The notes: generated by a model not told the origin, from the letters alone. A stretch of DNA of 64,000 bases from JAEUMD01 sp044222395 (GCA_044222395.1 JBGANK010000009.1:1-64000), one strand, 5' to 3'. Positions 44,226 to 54,185 are shown, counted from the first letter of the stretch. A program made the numbers and translations.

Positions 44226-47200
44226 TCAGAAGGCTTCGGCGTGTGCCAGCTCCCCCTCGGTCTCCTGCAGACGCTCGAGCGGCTTTCGACCGAAGAGAAG
44301 GAACAAGGTCGGCGTGAGAAAGGCATCCAGCAGCGTTGCGCTGACGAGGCCGCCAAAGATGGTGATGGCAACCGGATTGAGCAGCTCCTTGCCTGGCTCG
44401 TCGGCGCCGATCATCAGCGGGATCAAGGCCACTCCGGCGGCGAGCGCCGTCATGAGCACGGGCGTCAACCGTTCCAAAGTGCCTCGGATGATCATACGCC
44501 GTCCGAACCGCTCGCCTTCGAACAAGACGAGGTTGATGTAGTGGCTGATCTTGAGGATGCCGTTGCGGGTTGCGATGCCGGCAAGTGTGATGAGGCCGAT
44601 GGCGCTCGCAACCGAGAACGGCTGCCCGGCGATCCACAGCGCTATGACGCTGCCGATGAGCGCGAGCGGCACGTTGCCCATGATGATGAGCGCGAGCACG
44701 GCGGACTTGTAGCGCGAATAGAGCACCACGAAGATCATGAGCAGTGAGATGATGGACAGCGCCGCGATGAGCTGCGAAGCCTGTTCCTGCGCCTGGAACT
44801 GTCCTTCGAGCCGCGTGAAGTAGCCCTGCGGCAGCTTCGTCGCTTCGATCTCCCGGCGGATCGCAGCCACGATGGCCGCCATGTCGGAGCCATCGGTGTT
44901 GGCGAACACGGCGATGCGGCGGCGTCCGTCCTCGCGCTGGACCTGATTGGGGCCGTCGGTCTCGATAATCTCGGCGAATGTCTTGAGCGGCACGCGACCC
45001 GCTGGGGTCTCGACCAGAAGTTCGGCCAAGGCACGGGTCGTCCGATCGCGGTCGGCGAGGCGCAACACCACGTCGAACCGGCGGCTTTCGTCGATGATCT
45101 GAGACACTACACGGCCGTTGGACAGCGTCTCCAGTGCCTCGGTGACGGCAGCGGGCGTCAAGCCGTAGCGCACGGCGGCGTCGTAGTTGACGCGCACCTG
45201 GAGCTGCGGGATGCGCACCTGCTTCTCGGTCTGCAGGTCGACCACGCCGCGAACACCCTTGAGCCGCTTTTCGAACTCGGCGGCCAGAGCCAGGAGCGTG
45301 TCGAAGTCGTCGCCATAGATTTTGAGCGCGAGTTGGGCACGCACGCCCGACAGCATGTGATCCAGGCGGTGGGCGATCGGCTGGCCGACGATGATGCTGG
45401 CCGGCAGCACCGACAGCCGGTTCCGGATATCCGCGAGGACAGCCTCGCGACTGCGTTCTGATCGCTTCAAATCGACATCGAGCTCGCTGTTGTGAACACC
45501 CTCGGCATGCTCGTCGAGTTCCGCGCGGCCCGTGCGGCGGCCGACCGAGTGAACCTCTGGCACCTCCTTGACGATCTTCTCGGCAATGGCGCCGATGCGG
45601 TCGCTCTCGGCGAGGCTGATGCCCGGCTGGAGGATAACGCTCACAAGCACGGTGCCCTCGTTGAAGGAGGGCAGGAACGCGCGCGGCAGCAGCGTGCCTG
45701 CGAATGCTGCGGCTGCCACTGCCGCGATAGGGAATCCGACGACGAAGGTCGGGCGATCGAAGCACCACTCGAGCCCGCGCTCCTGCCAGCGCTTCAGGAT
45801 ACGCACGACGGGGCTCTCGTGTTCGGCCATGCGCTTCATGCGCGGCAACAGCCAGTATGCGAGCACCGGCGTCACCGTGATCGACACGAACAGACTCGCG
45901 ACGATCGACACGATGAATGCGACGCCGAGCGGCGAGAACAGGCGCCCCTCGATGCCCGACAGCGCGAAAAGCGGGATGAAGACGAAGATGATGATGGCCG
46001 TGGCGTAGAGGATGCCCGAGCGCACCTCGTTGGTGGCCGATGCGACGACCTCCATTGCCGACCTGTGGTCATGGCCGGATGCGGCGCGATGCTGTTTCAG
46101 GCGGCGGTAGATGTTTTCGACGCCCACGACGGCATCGTCGACCAGCGCGCCGATGGCAATGGCGAGGCCGCCGAGCGTCATGGTGTTGATCGACAACCCG
46201 AAGAGCTGGAACACGATGACAGTCATCAGTACGGACAACGGAATCGCCATCAGCGAGATGAACGTGGTCTGCCAGTTGAGCAGAAACGCGAACAGCACCA
46301 CGGCTACGACGATGAGCGCCTCGACGAGCACCTTCTTCACGTTGTTGATAGACGTCTCGATAAACGTCGCCTGACGGAACTGGATGTCGGTAACCCGCAC
46401 ACCCGCCGGCATCACACGCTGCAACTCCGGCAGCATGCGCTCGATCTCCTTGGTGATCGTCACCGTATCGCCGGTCGGCTGCTTCTGAACGGCGAGGATC
46501 ACGGCCGGCTGGCCGTTGAGCCCTGCATTGCCGCGCTTGGTCCTGGCCGCGAAATCCACCTCGGCGACCTGATTGAGCAGTATCGGCTGACCCTTGCGGT
46601 ACACGACCACCAGGTTCTGCAAATGCTCGATCTTGGTGGTGCGGCCAATGTTGCGGATCAGGAATTCGCGCGCCTGCTGATCGACGAAACCGCCGCCGGT
46701 ATTGCCGCCGAACGACTTCAGCGCCTTTTCGATCGCCTCGAAGTTGATATCGAGGCTGGCCATCCGCCGCATATCCGGGACGATACGGTATTGGCGCACC
46801 TCCCCGCCGATGGGCACGACCTGCGAGACGCCGGGTACAGTGAGCAACTGGCGACGCACCACGAAGTCGGCAAGCTCACGCAGCTTCATCGGGCTTTCGG
46901 TCGTGCTCGACATGGCGATCAGCATGATCTCGCCCATGACCGAGGAGATCGGCCCCATCTGGGCGTGGATATTGGGCGGCAGCTGCTCGCGCACGAGCTG
47001 CATCCTCTCGGCCACCTGCTGGCGCGCCAGATAGATCTCGGTCGCCCAGCTGAACTCGATGTAGACGATCGAGAGACCGACGCCCGAGACCGAGCGGACG
47101 CGCGTTACGCCTGGCATCCCGTTCATCGCCGTCTCGATCGGCGTCGTGATGAGAAGCTCGACCTCCTCGGGCGCGAGGCCTTCGGCTTCGCTGATCAGCG

Positions 47201-47342
47201 TCACGGTCGGCCGGTTGAGATCGGGGAACACGTCGACCGGTAGCTTGGTCAGCGTCAGGGCGCCATAGAGCATGATGACGATCGCGCCGATCAGCACGAA
47301 CAGTCGGTTGGCTAGGCTGCCGCGAACGATGGCGTCGAACAT
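44226..47342 (-). CDS. Heavy-metal efflux RND pump, CusA/CzcA family (module 3)
   Basis: Inner-membrane pump of 1038 residues, clearly paralogous to the pump at 27617-30763 (fourth helix AIGALVDDAVVGVEN; shared ELDEHAEGVH and HRLDHMLSGVRAQ). As in that copy, the CusA relay methionines at the first and second positions are replaced (GTVLVSVIL, ELDVDLKR), so the substrate or path differs from module 2. It follows its adaptor by nine bases. Divergence between the two copies is high, so the duplication is old. Confidence 0.92.
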   Translation of the reverse strand: MFDAIVRGSLANRLFVLIGAIVIMLYGALTLTKLPVDVFPDLNRPTVTLISEAEGLAPEEVELLITTPIETAMNGMPGVTRVRSVSGVGLSIVYIEFSWATEIYLARQQVAERMQLVREQLPPNIHAQMGPISSVMGEIMLIAMSSTTESPMKLRELADFVVRRQLLTVPGVSQVVPIGGEVRQYRIVPDMRRMASLDINFEAIEKALKSFGGNTGGGFVDQQAREFLIRNIGRTTKIEHLQNLVVVYRKGQPILLNQVAEVDFAARTKRGNAGLNGQPAVILAVQKQPTGDTVTITKEIERMLPELQRVMPAGVRVTDIQFRQATFIETSINNVKKVLVEALIVVAVVLFAFLLNWQTTFISLMAIPLSVLMTVIVFQLFGLSINTMTLGGLAIAIGALVDDAVVGVENIYRRLKQHRAASGHDHRSAMEVVASATNEVRSGILYATAIIIFVFIPLFALSGIEGRLFSPLGVAFIVSIVASLFVSITVTPVLAYWLLPRMKRMAEHESPVVRILKRWQERGLEWCFDRPTFVVGFPIAAVAAAAFAGTLLPRAFLPSFNEGTVLVSVILQPGISLAESDRIGAIAEKIVKEVPEVHSVGRRTGRAELDEHAEGVHNSELDVDLKRSERSREAVLADIRNRLSVLPASIIVGQPIAHRLDHMLSGVRAQLALKIYGDDFDTLLALAAEFEKRLKGVRGVVDLQTEKQVRIPQLQVRVNYDAAVRYGLTPAAVTEALETLSNGRVVSQIIDESRRFDVVLRLADRDRTTRALAELLVETPAGRVPLKTFAEIIETDGPNQVQREDGRRRIAVFANTDGSDMAAIVAAIRREIEATKLPQGYFTRLEGQFQAQEQASQLIAALSIISLLMIFVVLYSRYKSAVLALIIMGNVPLALIGSVIALWIAGQPFSVASAIGLITLAGIATRNGILKISHYINLVLFEGERFGRRMIIRGTLERLTPVLMTALAAGVALIPLMIGADEPGKELLNPVAITIFGGLVSATLLDAFLTPTLFLLFGRKPLERLQETEGELAHAEAF

Positions 47343-47351
47343 GTTGAACCC

Positions 47352-49061
47352 TCACCGCACCTGGTTCACGAACTCGGCGCCTTCGGTCACGATCCGCAAG
47401 CCGGGAGCGAGACCGTCGGTGATCAGCACGCGCTGCCCGTCCAGAGGTTCGGTACGCACGGGTTTGGCGACAAACCGCTCGGGGTTGGACTTGGTCCAGA
47501 CCTGCGGCAGACCGTTGCCCGCTCGGACGACAGCGGCCTCGGGCAGCACGATGCCGGGCTGGGTGGCCTTCAACCGAGCGACCACGGTCACCGACTTCCC
47601 GATCGCGAGCCCGCTGCCCGGCTTTTCGACGCTGAACAGCAGCGGCTGCGATTGCTGCTTCAGCTCGGGCGCGCGCCCGAGGAACTTCAATTCGATGGGA
47701 GCGCTGTCTTGACCGCCAACGCTTGCGGCCGTGATGCTTTTCTCATCGACGCTCGCGAAGCCGATCGCTTCGATCCATACCTTGTCCGGATCGACGATCT
47801 CGAACAGCACCTCACGGGCATCGACCACTTGCCCCGCGCGCACGTTCGCCGATGCGATGATGCCGGATACGGGAGCGCGCAACTGCTCCTGTCCGAACAG
47901 CGACGGTGACAGCGCCTTGCGGCGTTCGCGCAGTGCCGTCAGTTCGGCGCGTGCCTGATCGATCTCGGCCTGTGGCACGCTGCCGACCAGCTTGCCGAGA
48001 CGCGAGACCTTCTGCTCAGCCTGTGCAATATTGCCGTCGATTTCTGCAAGCTGCTGCTGCACCGATCCTCGCTCCACCGAACTCACCGTCGGCACCAGCC
48101 CTGCGAGCACGTCGCCCTGCTTGACCCGCTGTCCGACGAACGCGATGCCGGCGTTCGTCAATTCGATGCGCCCGGCGAATGGCGCCTGGACGCGGCCTGA
48201 TGCCGCTGGATCGGACACTACGGTTCCGAGCAGTTCCACTGCTCGCGGTGCGGTCGTCGCCGAGGTTTCGAGCGTCCGGATGCGCAGCAGACGCTGCGCG
48301 GGCTTGGGCATGAAAACCGATCCGTCAGCTTGGCGTCTCGGAACGTTGCCGCCCGTCGGTGCGGCGCTCTCTCCGCCACCGTGATCGTGCCCAGGACCAG
48401 CCCACGACGGGTTCGACACCAATGCCAATCCCGCTGCCATGACAATCAAAAGGGCGGCAGCCTGGCGAATGGACCCGGCGACATTGGGCTCGATCCGCAG
48501 CGCAGCCGCCGCTGGATCGTCATCCGGTGCCCGCATGGGACGGAAAGCGAAGGACAGAAAAAAGCCGAGCGCCGCCGTGATCGCCGACCAGACCCAGAGT
48601 TCCACGCGTCCCATCAGGGCCTTGAAGTCGAGCGGCGGTGCAGCCGCTGCCGGCTCGGGGCCGTGGATGTCGAGTGTGCCATTGAGGAGGTCGGCAATCT
48701 TCGGCGTCGTCACCGTGAACACGAGCGCCTTGACGCCCGGCGTGTCGACCCAGTCCGCGTCGACTTCGTAGACACCCGGGCCGACCGGCTTCGCCATGGC
48801 CTTGCCTTTGCCGTCGGCGGTCACCTCGATCGTCGCGCCGTCGATCGGCTCGTTGGTAGCAGGGTTGTCGAGATAGACCGTCAGCTTGTGGCCTTCGGCG
48901 GTCGCCACAAGTTCGAGATCGGCCGTGACGCTGGAGAGCCGCGGTATATCCGCACTCGCCTGCACCGAAGCCCCTCCGTCACCGTGGTCGTGCCCGGGGC
49001 CCGCGTAGGCCAGCGACGAGAAGCAAGCGAAAGCAAGTACGAAGGCGGAGATAAGCTTCAT
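47352..49061 (-). CDS. RND efflux adaptor with fused N-terminal domain (module 3)
   Basis: Protein of 569 residues with the same layout as the module-1 adaptor. A signal peptide ends at AYA (18-20), followed by GPGHDHG (21-27). Then come a beta domain (about 45-135), a membrane helix (about 155-173), a second signal-like segment (about 199-220) that again ends SWAGPGHDHG, and the adaptor domains with a coiled-coil hairpin. The repeated GPGHDHG after each signal-like segment supports an ancient fusion. Overlaps the tolC-like stop by ATGA, and is 9 bp from the pump gene. Confidence 0.88.
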   Translation of the reverse strand: MKLISAFVLAFACFSSLAYAGPGHDHGDGGASVQASADIPRLSSVTADLELVATAEGHKLTVYLDNPATNEPIDGATIEVTADGKGKAMAKPVGPGVYEVDADWVDTPGVKALVFTVTTPKIADLLNGTLDIHGPEPAAAAPPLDFKALMGRVELWVWSAITAALGFFLSFAFRPMRAPDDDPAAAALRIEPNVAGSIRQAAALLIVMAAGLALVSNPSWAGPGHDHGGGESAAPTGGNVPRRQADGSVFMPKPAQRLLRIRTLETSATTAPRAVELLGTVVSDPAASGRVQAPFAGRIELTNAGIAFVGQRVKQGDVLAGLVPTVSSVERGSVQQQLAEIDGNIAQAEQKVSRLGKLVGSVPQAEIDQARAELTALRERRKALSPSLFGQEQLRAPVSGIIASANVRAGQVVDAREVLFEIVDPDKVWIEAIGFASVDEKSITAASVGGQDSAPIELKFLGRAPELKQQSQPLLFSVEKPGSGLAIGKSVTVVARLKATQPGIVLPEAAVVRAGNGLPQVWTKSNPERFVAKPVRTEPLDGQRVLITDGLAPGLRIVTEGAEFVNQVR

Positions 49062-50248
49062 GGCTCGATACCCTGAGCTTGATTGATGTCGGATTGGGCG
49101 CGGTCGACAGCGATGCGGGCGAGCGCACGCGCGTTGGCGGCGTCGAACATCTGGACACGCGCGCGGATAAGCTCGCTGAGTGACGTCTGACCTGCCTGTT
49201 GGGCCTTCTCGATCAGGATGACCGCCGCCGAGAGCTGTGTGTACCGCTTCTCGAGCGCAGCAAGTTGCTGCCTAGTCCCTGATAGTCGGGCGCGAGCTCC
49301 ATTGACCTCGGTCTTCAGAGCCAGCTCGGCGGCCACCAGCTCCGCCCGCGCAGCAACGATCGCCCCATCGGCCGCAGCACGCTTCGGTGCGTTGACGGCC
49401 TCGTAGGCGAATGGGATTTTGAGCCGGGCGCCGAGCTGCGTGTTGTAGTCTTCGCTGCGGTCGCCGCGATCCGTCTGGGTCGTCAGCCCGAACTCGGGCC
49501 GATCCCGGTCGACAACCTCGACCAGATGTCGTTCCGCTTCTGCTCGGGCAACGGCCGCACTCAGTGCCAACACGTTGGGGTGGGTGGCTCTTCGAGCTTC
49601 CGCGGACTCTTTGAAGTGCCCGGGAGGCTTCCTGCCGGTCTTCCCTTCAAAGCGGATCTGCGCCTCTCGAAGTTCGCTGCGCCGAGCTTCCACGGCAGCC
49701 TCCGCGTCGTTCAGTTCGGCTTCGGCCAAATGCTGATCGATCTGGGATGACTGGCCGGCCGCCGTTCGGCGCTTGGTGTCGTCTGCCAGCGCCTTGGCAA
49801 TGGCACGGCGGCGTTCCGCCAACGCCAGCTTCTCGCGTGCTTCGGCTAGCTCCCAATAGGCGTCGCGGACGATCTTCGCCACGTCGAGGCGACGCTTGCC
49901 GATCTCCGCTTCGATACCTGCCAATGCGAGGTCTGCCGCTTGCGCGCTGGCACCTCGCTCTCCCGGCAGCCAGATCGGGAACGCGGCTTCGGTCGCGACC
50001 TCGCGTGCGCCCCTCCGGGTCGTCAGCGCGTCGGACTGCGTGCTGACACTGACCGACCAGCCGCCCGGCAGCAGTGCTCCGGCCGCATCACGCTTGGCGA
50101 GTTGCTCGCCCATGCGTGCAACCAGCGCCTGGATCTCCGCGCTCCGCTCAACAGCTGCCTCGAAGGCAGGCGTCAGAGTGGAGGCGTTGGCCGAGATCGG
50201 ATTGCTGGCAGCGACGATGAGGCCGAGGCACAATCGTGCCCATCTCAT
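49058..50248 (-). CDS. TolC-family outer-membrane channel
   Basis: Protein of 396 residues with a signal peptide of about 22 residues and two outer-membrane-efflux-protein repeats rich in long alpha-helices (EKLALAERRRAIAKALADDT; ELVAAELALKTEVNGARARL). It forms the trimeric exit duct of an RND system. It is first in the module-3 operon and the only TolC-like gene in the island, so it may also serve modules 1 and 2. Slightly shorter than typical CusC (about 450), with no lipobox Cys apparent. Confidence 0.88.
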   Translation of the reverse strand: MRWARLCLGLIVAASNPISANASTLTPAFEAAVERSAEIQALVARMGEQLAKRDAAGALLPGGWSVSVSTQSDALTTRRGAREVATEAAFPIWLPGERGASAQAADLALAGIEAEIGKRRLDVAKIVRDAYWELAEAREKLALAERRRAIAKALADDTKRRTAAGQSSQIDQHLAEAELNDAEAAVEARRSELREAQIRFEGKTGRKPPGHFKESAEARRATHPNVLALSAAVARAEAERHLVEVVDRDRPEFGLTTQTDRGDRSEDYNTQLGARLKIPFAYEAVNAPKRAAADGAIVAARAELVAAELALKTEVNGARARLSGTRQQLAALEKRYTQLSAAVILIEKAQQAGQTSLSELIRARVQMFDAANARALARIAVDRAQSDINQAQGIEP

Positions 50249-50301
50249 GCGTAGAATCCCTGCTTAGAGTTCGACAGACGCGTCATTAGACGCGAGGAAC
50301 A

Positions 50302-50712
50302 TCAAGCAGCGATTCGGGGAGGCCTGAGGAGGCTGAAAAGGACTTGAAGATGGCGGCGGTTGTCGTGTCCCGCCGACACGAACTCGATCCTGTGAGCCAA
50401 CCATAGCTCGATTGGCGTCCGCAGGAGGAACGGGCCCACGGCGGAGCCACCGCACACGGCACAGTTGCAGTCCGGGCAGTCTGGGGCGGGTCCATGGGCC
50501 CCGTCATCATGGACGTGAGAGTGCCCATGCTGGTGGGTTACTTGAGCGGGCCGGGCAGTTGCCGACTGAACGTCCGAAGGATTGGCCTTTGTTGCAGCCA
50601 CTGACGTTGTCGCAAATGCATCGGTTGGTGCCAACGGCAACATGCTCGCACCCAAGCCAACAATGGCGGCGACGAGCAAGGCAGCTAACAATGTGCTCCA
50701 ACGGCGCAGCAT
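50302..50712 (-). CDS. His/Cys-rich exported protein upstream of TolC
   Basis: Protein of 136 residues with an N-terminal hydrophobic segment (LLAALLVAAIVGLGASMLPL) and a ligand-rich centre: HQHGHSHVHDDGAHGP followed by CPDCNCAVCGG. I cannot name a family. ATG 50712 was chosen; an in-frame TTG at 50769 would add 19 residues. It precedes the TolC gene by 53 bp on the same strand, so it may be a periplasmic metal buffer of module 3. Confidence 0.66.
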   Translation of the reverse strand: MLRRWSTLLAALLVAAIVGLGASMLPLAPTDAFATTSVAATKANPSDVQSATARPAQVTHQHGHSHVHDDGAHGPAPDCPDCNCAVCGGSAVGPFLLRTPIELWLAHRIEFVSAGHDNRRHLQVLFSLLRPPRIAA

Positions 50713-50828
50713 ATGCTGATGAAGCGATGGAATCGAGATGAAAGTCAATAGCGTACCCGCCACACGCAATCCCTGATCTGCGATTGCGTCGACGCTGTGT
50801 CAAGATCGCTATTTGCGGGTTCGGGACG

Positions 50829-51059
50829 CTATTGCTTGCGGCCAGGAACGCGGAAATCGTCCAAGAGCTGCCCCGCCGGCACCTTCAGCCCCTTGGCGAT
50901 CTTGTCGAGGATGAGCACCGTCGGGTTGCGGACGCCGCGCTCGATGCCGCTGATGTAGGTCCGGTGCAGGCCGCAGTGGTCGGCAAAGCTCTCCTGCGAG
51001 AAGCCCTGCTCCTCCCGCAGTTTCTTGAGGTTCAGCCCTAGCCGGCGGCGCACGTCCAT
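50829..51059 (-). CDS. XRE-family helix-turn-helix regulator
   Basis: Protein of 76 residues, almost entirely an HTH_3 domain: LGLNLKKLREEQGFSQESFADHCGLHRTYISGIERG. Small XRE regulators like this often control restriction-modification or mobile-element genes. It is divergent from the broken nuclease gene, and may be a remnant controller of that system or of the element. Confidence 0.85.
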   Translation of the reverse strand: MDVRRRLGLNLKKLREEQGFSQESFADHCGLHRTYISGIERGVRNPTVLILDKIAKGLKVPAGQLLDDFRVPGRKQ

Positions 51060-51181
51060 GCCGGACAGGGTTTCGACACCTTAGTCGATCAATCTACAGA
51101 CGATGAGTCTCATTTGTCTGGACTTCACAGCCGAAGGAAGCGATCTGGCGTTCCCGGTAATGAACCCTATGAGTCTCATCC

Positions 51182-52156
51182 ATGAACCAGACGACCCAGA
51201 TGCACCCGATCGCCCCGACCACCGTCCGCTACATCAAGCTCGGCGCCGGCGGCAGCTTCGCCCGCTCGAGCCTCGATCAGGGCGAGCTTCAACTCGGCTA
51301 CCATGAGGTTCCGCACGATCTCTGCGCCGCAGGCGACTGGGACAAGGTGCTCGGCCACTTCACGAGCATCCGGAGGAGCATCGGCAAGGCCAAGGACTCT
51401 TTGCGGGAGGTCCAGGACTGCTACACGCTCGGGTCCGATTGTCTCTGGATCACGTTCGCAGGCGGCCTTCTCTGGTGGGGCTTCGCCGAACCCGAGGTAA
51501 CGTGGCTCGGAACCGATCACAACCGCTCGGCATCACGGGTTCGGCGCATGATCGGCGGCTGGCGCAGCACCAATACTCTGGGCGAGCCGCTGCAAATGAA
51601 CGAACTGCCGACGCGGCTGACCCAGGTCGCCAACTACCGCGGCACGATCTGCGCCGTCCGGGCAGCCGACTGTCTGGTCCGCAAGATCAACGCCGAAGAG
51701 GAGCCGGTCGTGGCGGTCGCAACCTCGGCCCGGGCGGCGATGCTCACGTCGGCGAGGCAGATGATCGCCGAGCTGCACTGCGCCGACTTCGAGATCATGG
51801 TCGACCTCATCTTCGCCCGCGGCGGTTGGCAGCGCACATCGGTGCTCGGCGGAACGTCGTGTTGAAAACACGCCTTCGGCATGATGGCGGATATCGACCT
51901 GCTGATCGAGCAGCCGACCATCGGCGAGGTGGCCTCGGTCCAGGTCAAGTCCCGCGCCAGCTAGGCGGCGTTGGACGAGCACATCAGCTACTTCGCCTCG
52001 AGCGGCCTGACGCGCACGTTCTTCGTCTGCCACTCGCCCGACGGGACGCTCTCGACGGGTGGCGCCCCCGGCGTGCACCTCTGGACCGGCGAGTACCTGG
52101 CCGACGTCGCCGTCAAGTCCGGCCTGTTCGAGTGGCTCATGGATCGCGTGGGGTGA
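51182..52156 (+). pseudogene. Restriction-endonuclease-like gene broken by two in-frame stops
   Basis: One continuous reading frame encodes about 325 residues but is interrupted by TGA at 51863-51865 and TAG at 51962-51964. The N-terminal part includes GSDCLWITFAGGLLWWGFAEP. The C-terminal part holds a PD-(D/E)xK-like core (FEIMVDLIFARGGW, DIDLLIEQPTIGEV, VQVKSRAS) and ends VHLWTGEYLADVAVKSGLFEWL. Around the first stop about 11 codons (51854-51886) look inserted relative to the expected join, and they contain the small hairpin GTGTT-GAA-AACAC. Likely a decayed Mrr-type nuclease in the mobile element. Confidence 0.8.
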
Positions 52157-52200
52157 TGCGGTGATGCGGAACATCGCGGCGACACGAACGCTTCCGGCGC

Positions 52201-53529
52201 TCAACGCAACTCTGTGCCGCCCGCCCTCGCCTCCGCGACCTCCTCGAACGCCGCGCCGGTTGCGGCGAGCGTGGCGCGCTTGCCGGTGTAGGCCTCGAAG
52301 CGGCGGACGATGACGTCACAGTAGTGCGGGTCGAATTCGATCAGGCGCGCGGTGCGGCCGGTCTTCTCGGCCGCGATCAGCGTGGTGCCGGATCCTCCGA
52401 ACGGGTCGAGCACGAGCGCTCCGCGTCGGGTCACGTCGAGGATCGCGTCGGCGACCAGTGCGACCGGTTTCACGGTCGGGTGCATCTCGAGCTCCTCCAT
52501 GCGGCCCTTCTTCATCGTGTTGACGCCCGCATAGTCCCAGACGTTCGTGCGGTAGCGCCCCTCGTCGCCGAGGCCGAACGTGTTGGTGTGCGGAGCGGTG
52601 CCGACCTTGAACACGAAGATCATCTCGTGCTTCGAGCGATAGAAGGTGCCCATGCCGCCGTTGCTCTTGTTCCAGACGCAGACGTTCTTGAGCTCGGTGA
52701 AGACTGCCTCGCCGGCCGTGATCAGCTCGCCCATGTGCCGCCAATCCATGCACACGAAGGCGATCGCGCCGTCGCCGCAGGCCGCCGCGGCATGGCCGAG
52801 CGTCGTCGTGAGGAATGTCGTGAACACCTCCTTGCTCATCTCTCCCGAGGCGAATGCGAACTCGCGGTGCTTGGTGGCGCCGAGGCCCGAGACGTGGCCG
52901 TCGATCTTCACATTGTACGGCGGGTCGGTGAAGACCGCGTCGACCTTGTCGCCATCGAGAAGCTGCGCATAGGCGCTTGCATCCTGCGCGTCGCCACAGA
53001 TCAGCCGATGCCGGCCGAGCTGCCAGATGTCGCCAGCGCGCGTCACCGCGACTGCCGATGGCTCGGGACAGGCATCGTCGCGCGAATCCGAGCTGGTGGG
53101 TGAGGCCTCCCTCGCCTCCTGCAGGACCGCGTCGACCTCGCCGATCGAGAAACCGGTCACCTCGACCTGGTAGTCGGCCTCGATCAGGCCCTGCAGCTCG
53201 ATCGCCAGCAGCTCCTTGTCCCAGCCGGCGTTCAAGGCGAGCTTGTTGTCGGCGAGCACATAGGCGCGCTTCTCGGTCTCGGTGAGATGCGACAGCCGCA
53301 GGCAAGGCACCTGTTCGAGGCCGATGAGCTTGGCGGCCAGCACGCGGCCATGACCGGCAATGATGCCGTTGGCATCGTCGATCAGCACTGGGTTGGTGAA
53401 GCCGAACCGCTCGATCGACCGGGCGATCTGCTGGATCTGTTTCTTCGAGTGCGTGCGCGCATTGCCAGCATAGGGCTTCAGGGTCGCGGGCGCGAGCCGC
53501 TCGATGTGGTCGTGATGGATCAAGGTCAT
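52201..53529 (-). CDS. ParB-nuclease-domain DNA methyltransferase
   Basis: Protein of 442 residues. An N-terminal ParB/Srx-like domain (about 8-100) has NGIIAGHGRVLAAKLIG. A beta-class N6-adenine or N4-cytosine methyltransferase domain (about 165-430) carries DPPY at 202-205 and the SAM-binding DPFGGSGTTL near 384. This two-domain type is common on alphaproteobacterial phages and integrative elements. The cognate nuclease upstream is broken, so it is effectively an orphan, perhaps a self-protection or regulatory methylase. Confidence 0.9.
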   Translation of the reverse strand: MTLIHHDHIERLAPATLKPYAGNARTHSKKQIQQIARSIERFGFTNPVLIDDANGIIAGHGRVLAAKLIGLEQVPCLRLSHLTETEKRAYVLADNKLALNAGWDKELLAIELQGLIEADYQVEVTGFSIGEVDAVLQEAREASPTSSDSRDDACPEPSAVAVTRAGDIWQLGRHRLICGDAQDASAYAQLLDGDKVDAVFTDPPYNVKIDGHVSGLGATKHREFAFASGEMSKEVFTTFLTTTLGHAAAACGDGAIAFVCMDWRHMGELITAGEAVFTELKNVCVWNKSNGGMGTFYRSKHEMIFVFKVGTAPHTNTFGLGDEGRYRTNVWDYAGVNTMKKGRMEELEMHPTVKPVALVADAILDVTRRGALVLDPFGGSGTTLIAAEKTGRTARLIEFDPHYCDVIVRRFEAYTGKRATLAATGAAFEEVAEARAGGTELR

Positions 53530-53588
53530 GGTCTCAGTTCCTCGTGCTTTCGATCCTGCGGGGGCGGCGTCCGGATGGAGTCCCTGGC

Positions 53589-54185
53589 TCAGCTCTCGTT
53601 AGTGTCGTCGTCGGCGCGTTCCCGTGCGGCCTTCTCGGCCGCCTCCGCCGCAGCCCACTCCCGCTCGAGGTCGAGAACCGCCTGCGGCTTGGGCCCCTTG
53701 CGCCACGTCGGCGTGACCGGTGCCGCCTTGGTCCGGTTGCGCGGTTGCCGGATCGGCTCGTTCACGGCCTCGTGGTGCTCCCGTCGTCGCAGCAGGAAAT
53801 AGAGCCGGCGATACTCGTCGTAGAGCCCCTCGTGGATCTGGCCGGTCTTGTCGTGGTGGGCGAGGATCTGCTTGCCGAGGTGGCGCAGGTGAAACTCGCC
53901 TTCCTCGTACGTGTCGTCGGACTGCTCGAAGCGGTCGAACAGCTTGCGCTGAATGAGCACGCTGCCCTTGAGCGCCTGCTCGTACATCTTGTGCAGCAGC
54001 AGCTCGTGGCGCGTCAGCTTGGCCGGCTTGCCCTGGATCACGGCATCGACCAGCGTCTCCTTGAACTCGTTGACGTCGGCCTGGCTGACTTCCGGCTTCT
54101 TGCGCGGCCGGCCGTTCGGGTTCGGGCAGTGACCCTTCCTCCAGCGGCCATTGCGGTCGCGACCGCTGTTATCGTCGTCGTACAT
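53589..54185 (-). CDS. DUF5681 domain-containing protein
   Basis: Protein of 198 residues with the DUF5681 N-terminal signature GRWRKGHCPNPNGRPRKKPEV, a small basic motif shared by phage and element proteins. The rest is charged and helical, rich in Arg/Glu, with KLTRHELLLHKMYEQALKGS. ATG 54185 has GGAG eight bases upstream. It lies 59 bp before the methyltransferase gene on the same strand; such proteins often precede ParB-methylases in elements. Function unknown. Confidence 0.8.
   Translation of the reverse strand: MYDDDNSGRDRNGRWRKGHCPNPNGRPRKKPEVSQADVNEFKETLVDAVIQGKPAKLTRHELLLHKMYEQALKGSVLIQRKLFDRFEQSDDTYEEGEFHLRHLGKQILAHHDKTGQIHEGLYDEYRRLYFLLRRREHHEAVNEPIRQPRNRTKAAPVTPTWRKGPKPQAVLDLEREWAAAEAAEKAARERADDDTNES

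Noticed and set aside
45492..47243. Plus-strand frame of 583 residues
   Set aside because: Antisense shadow of the module-3 RND pump; Asp/His/Arg-rich with no domain.
51863..51865. Selenocysteine or programmed read-through at TGA
   Set aside because: A second stop (TAG) follows in the same frame and the hairpin is tiny; gene decay is simpler.
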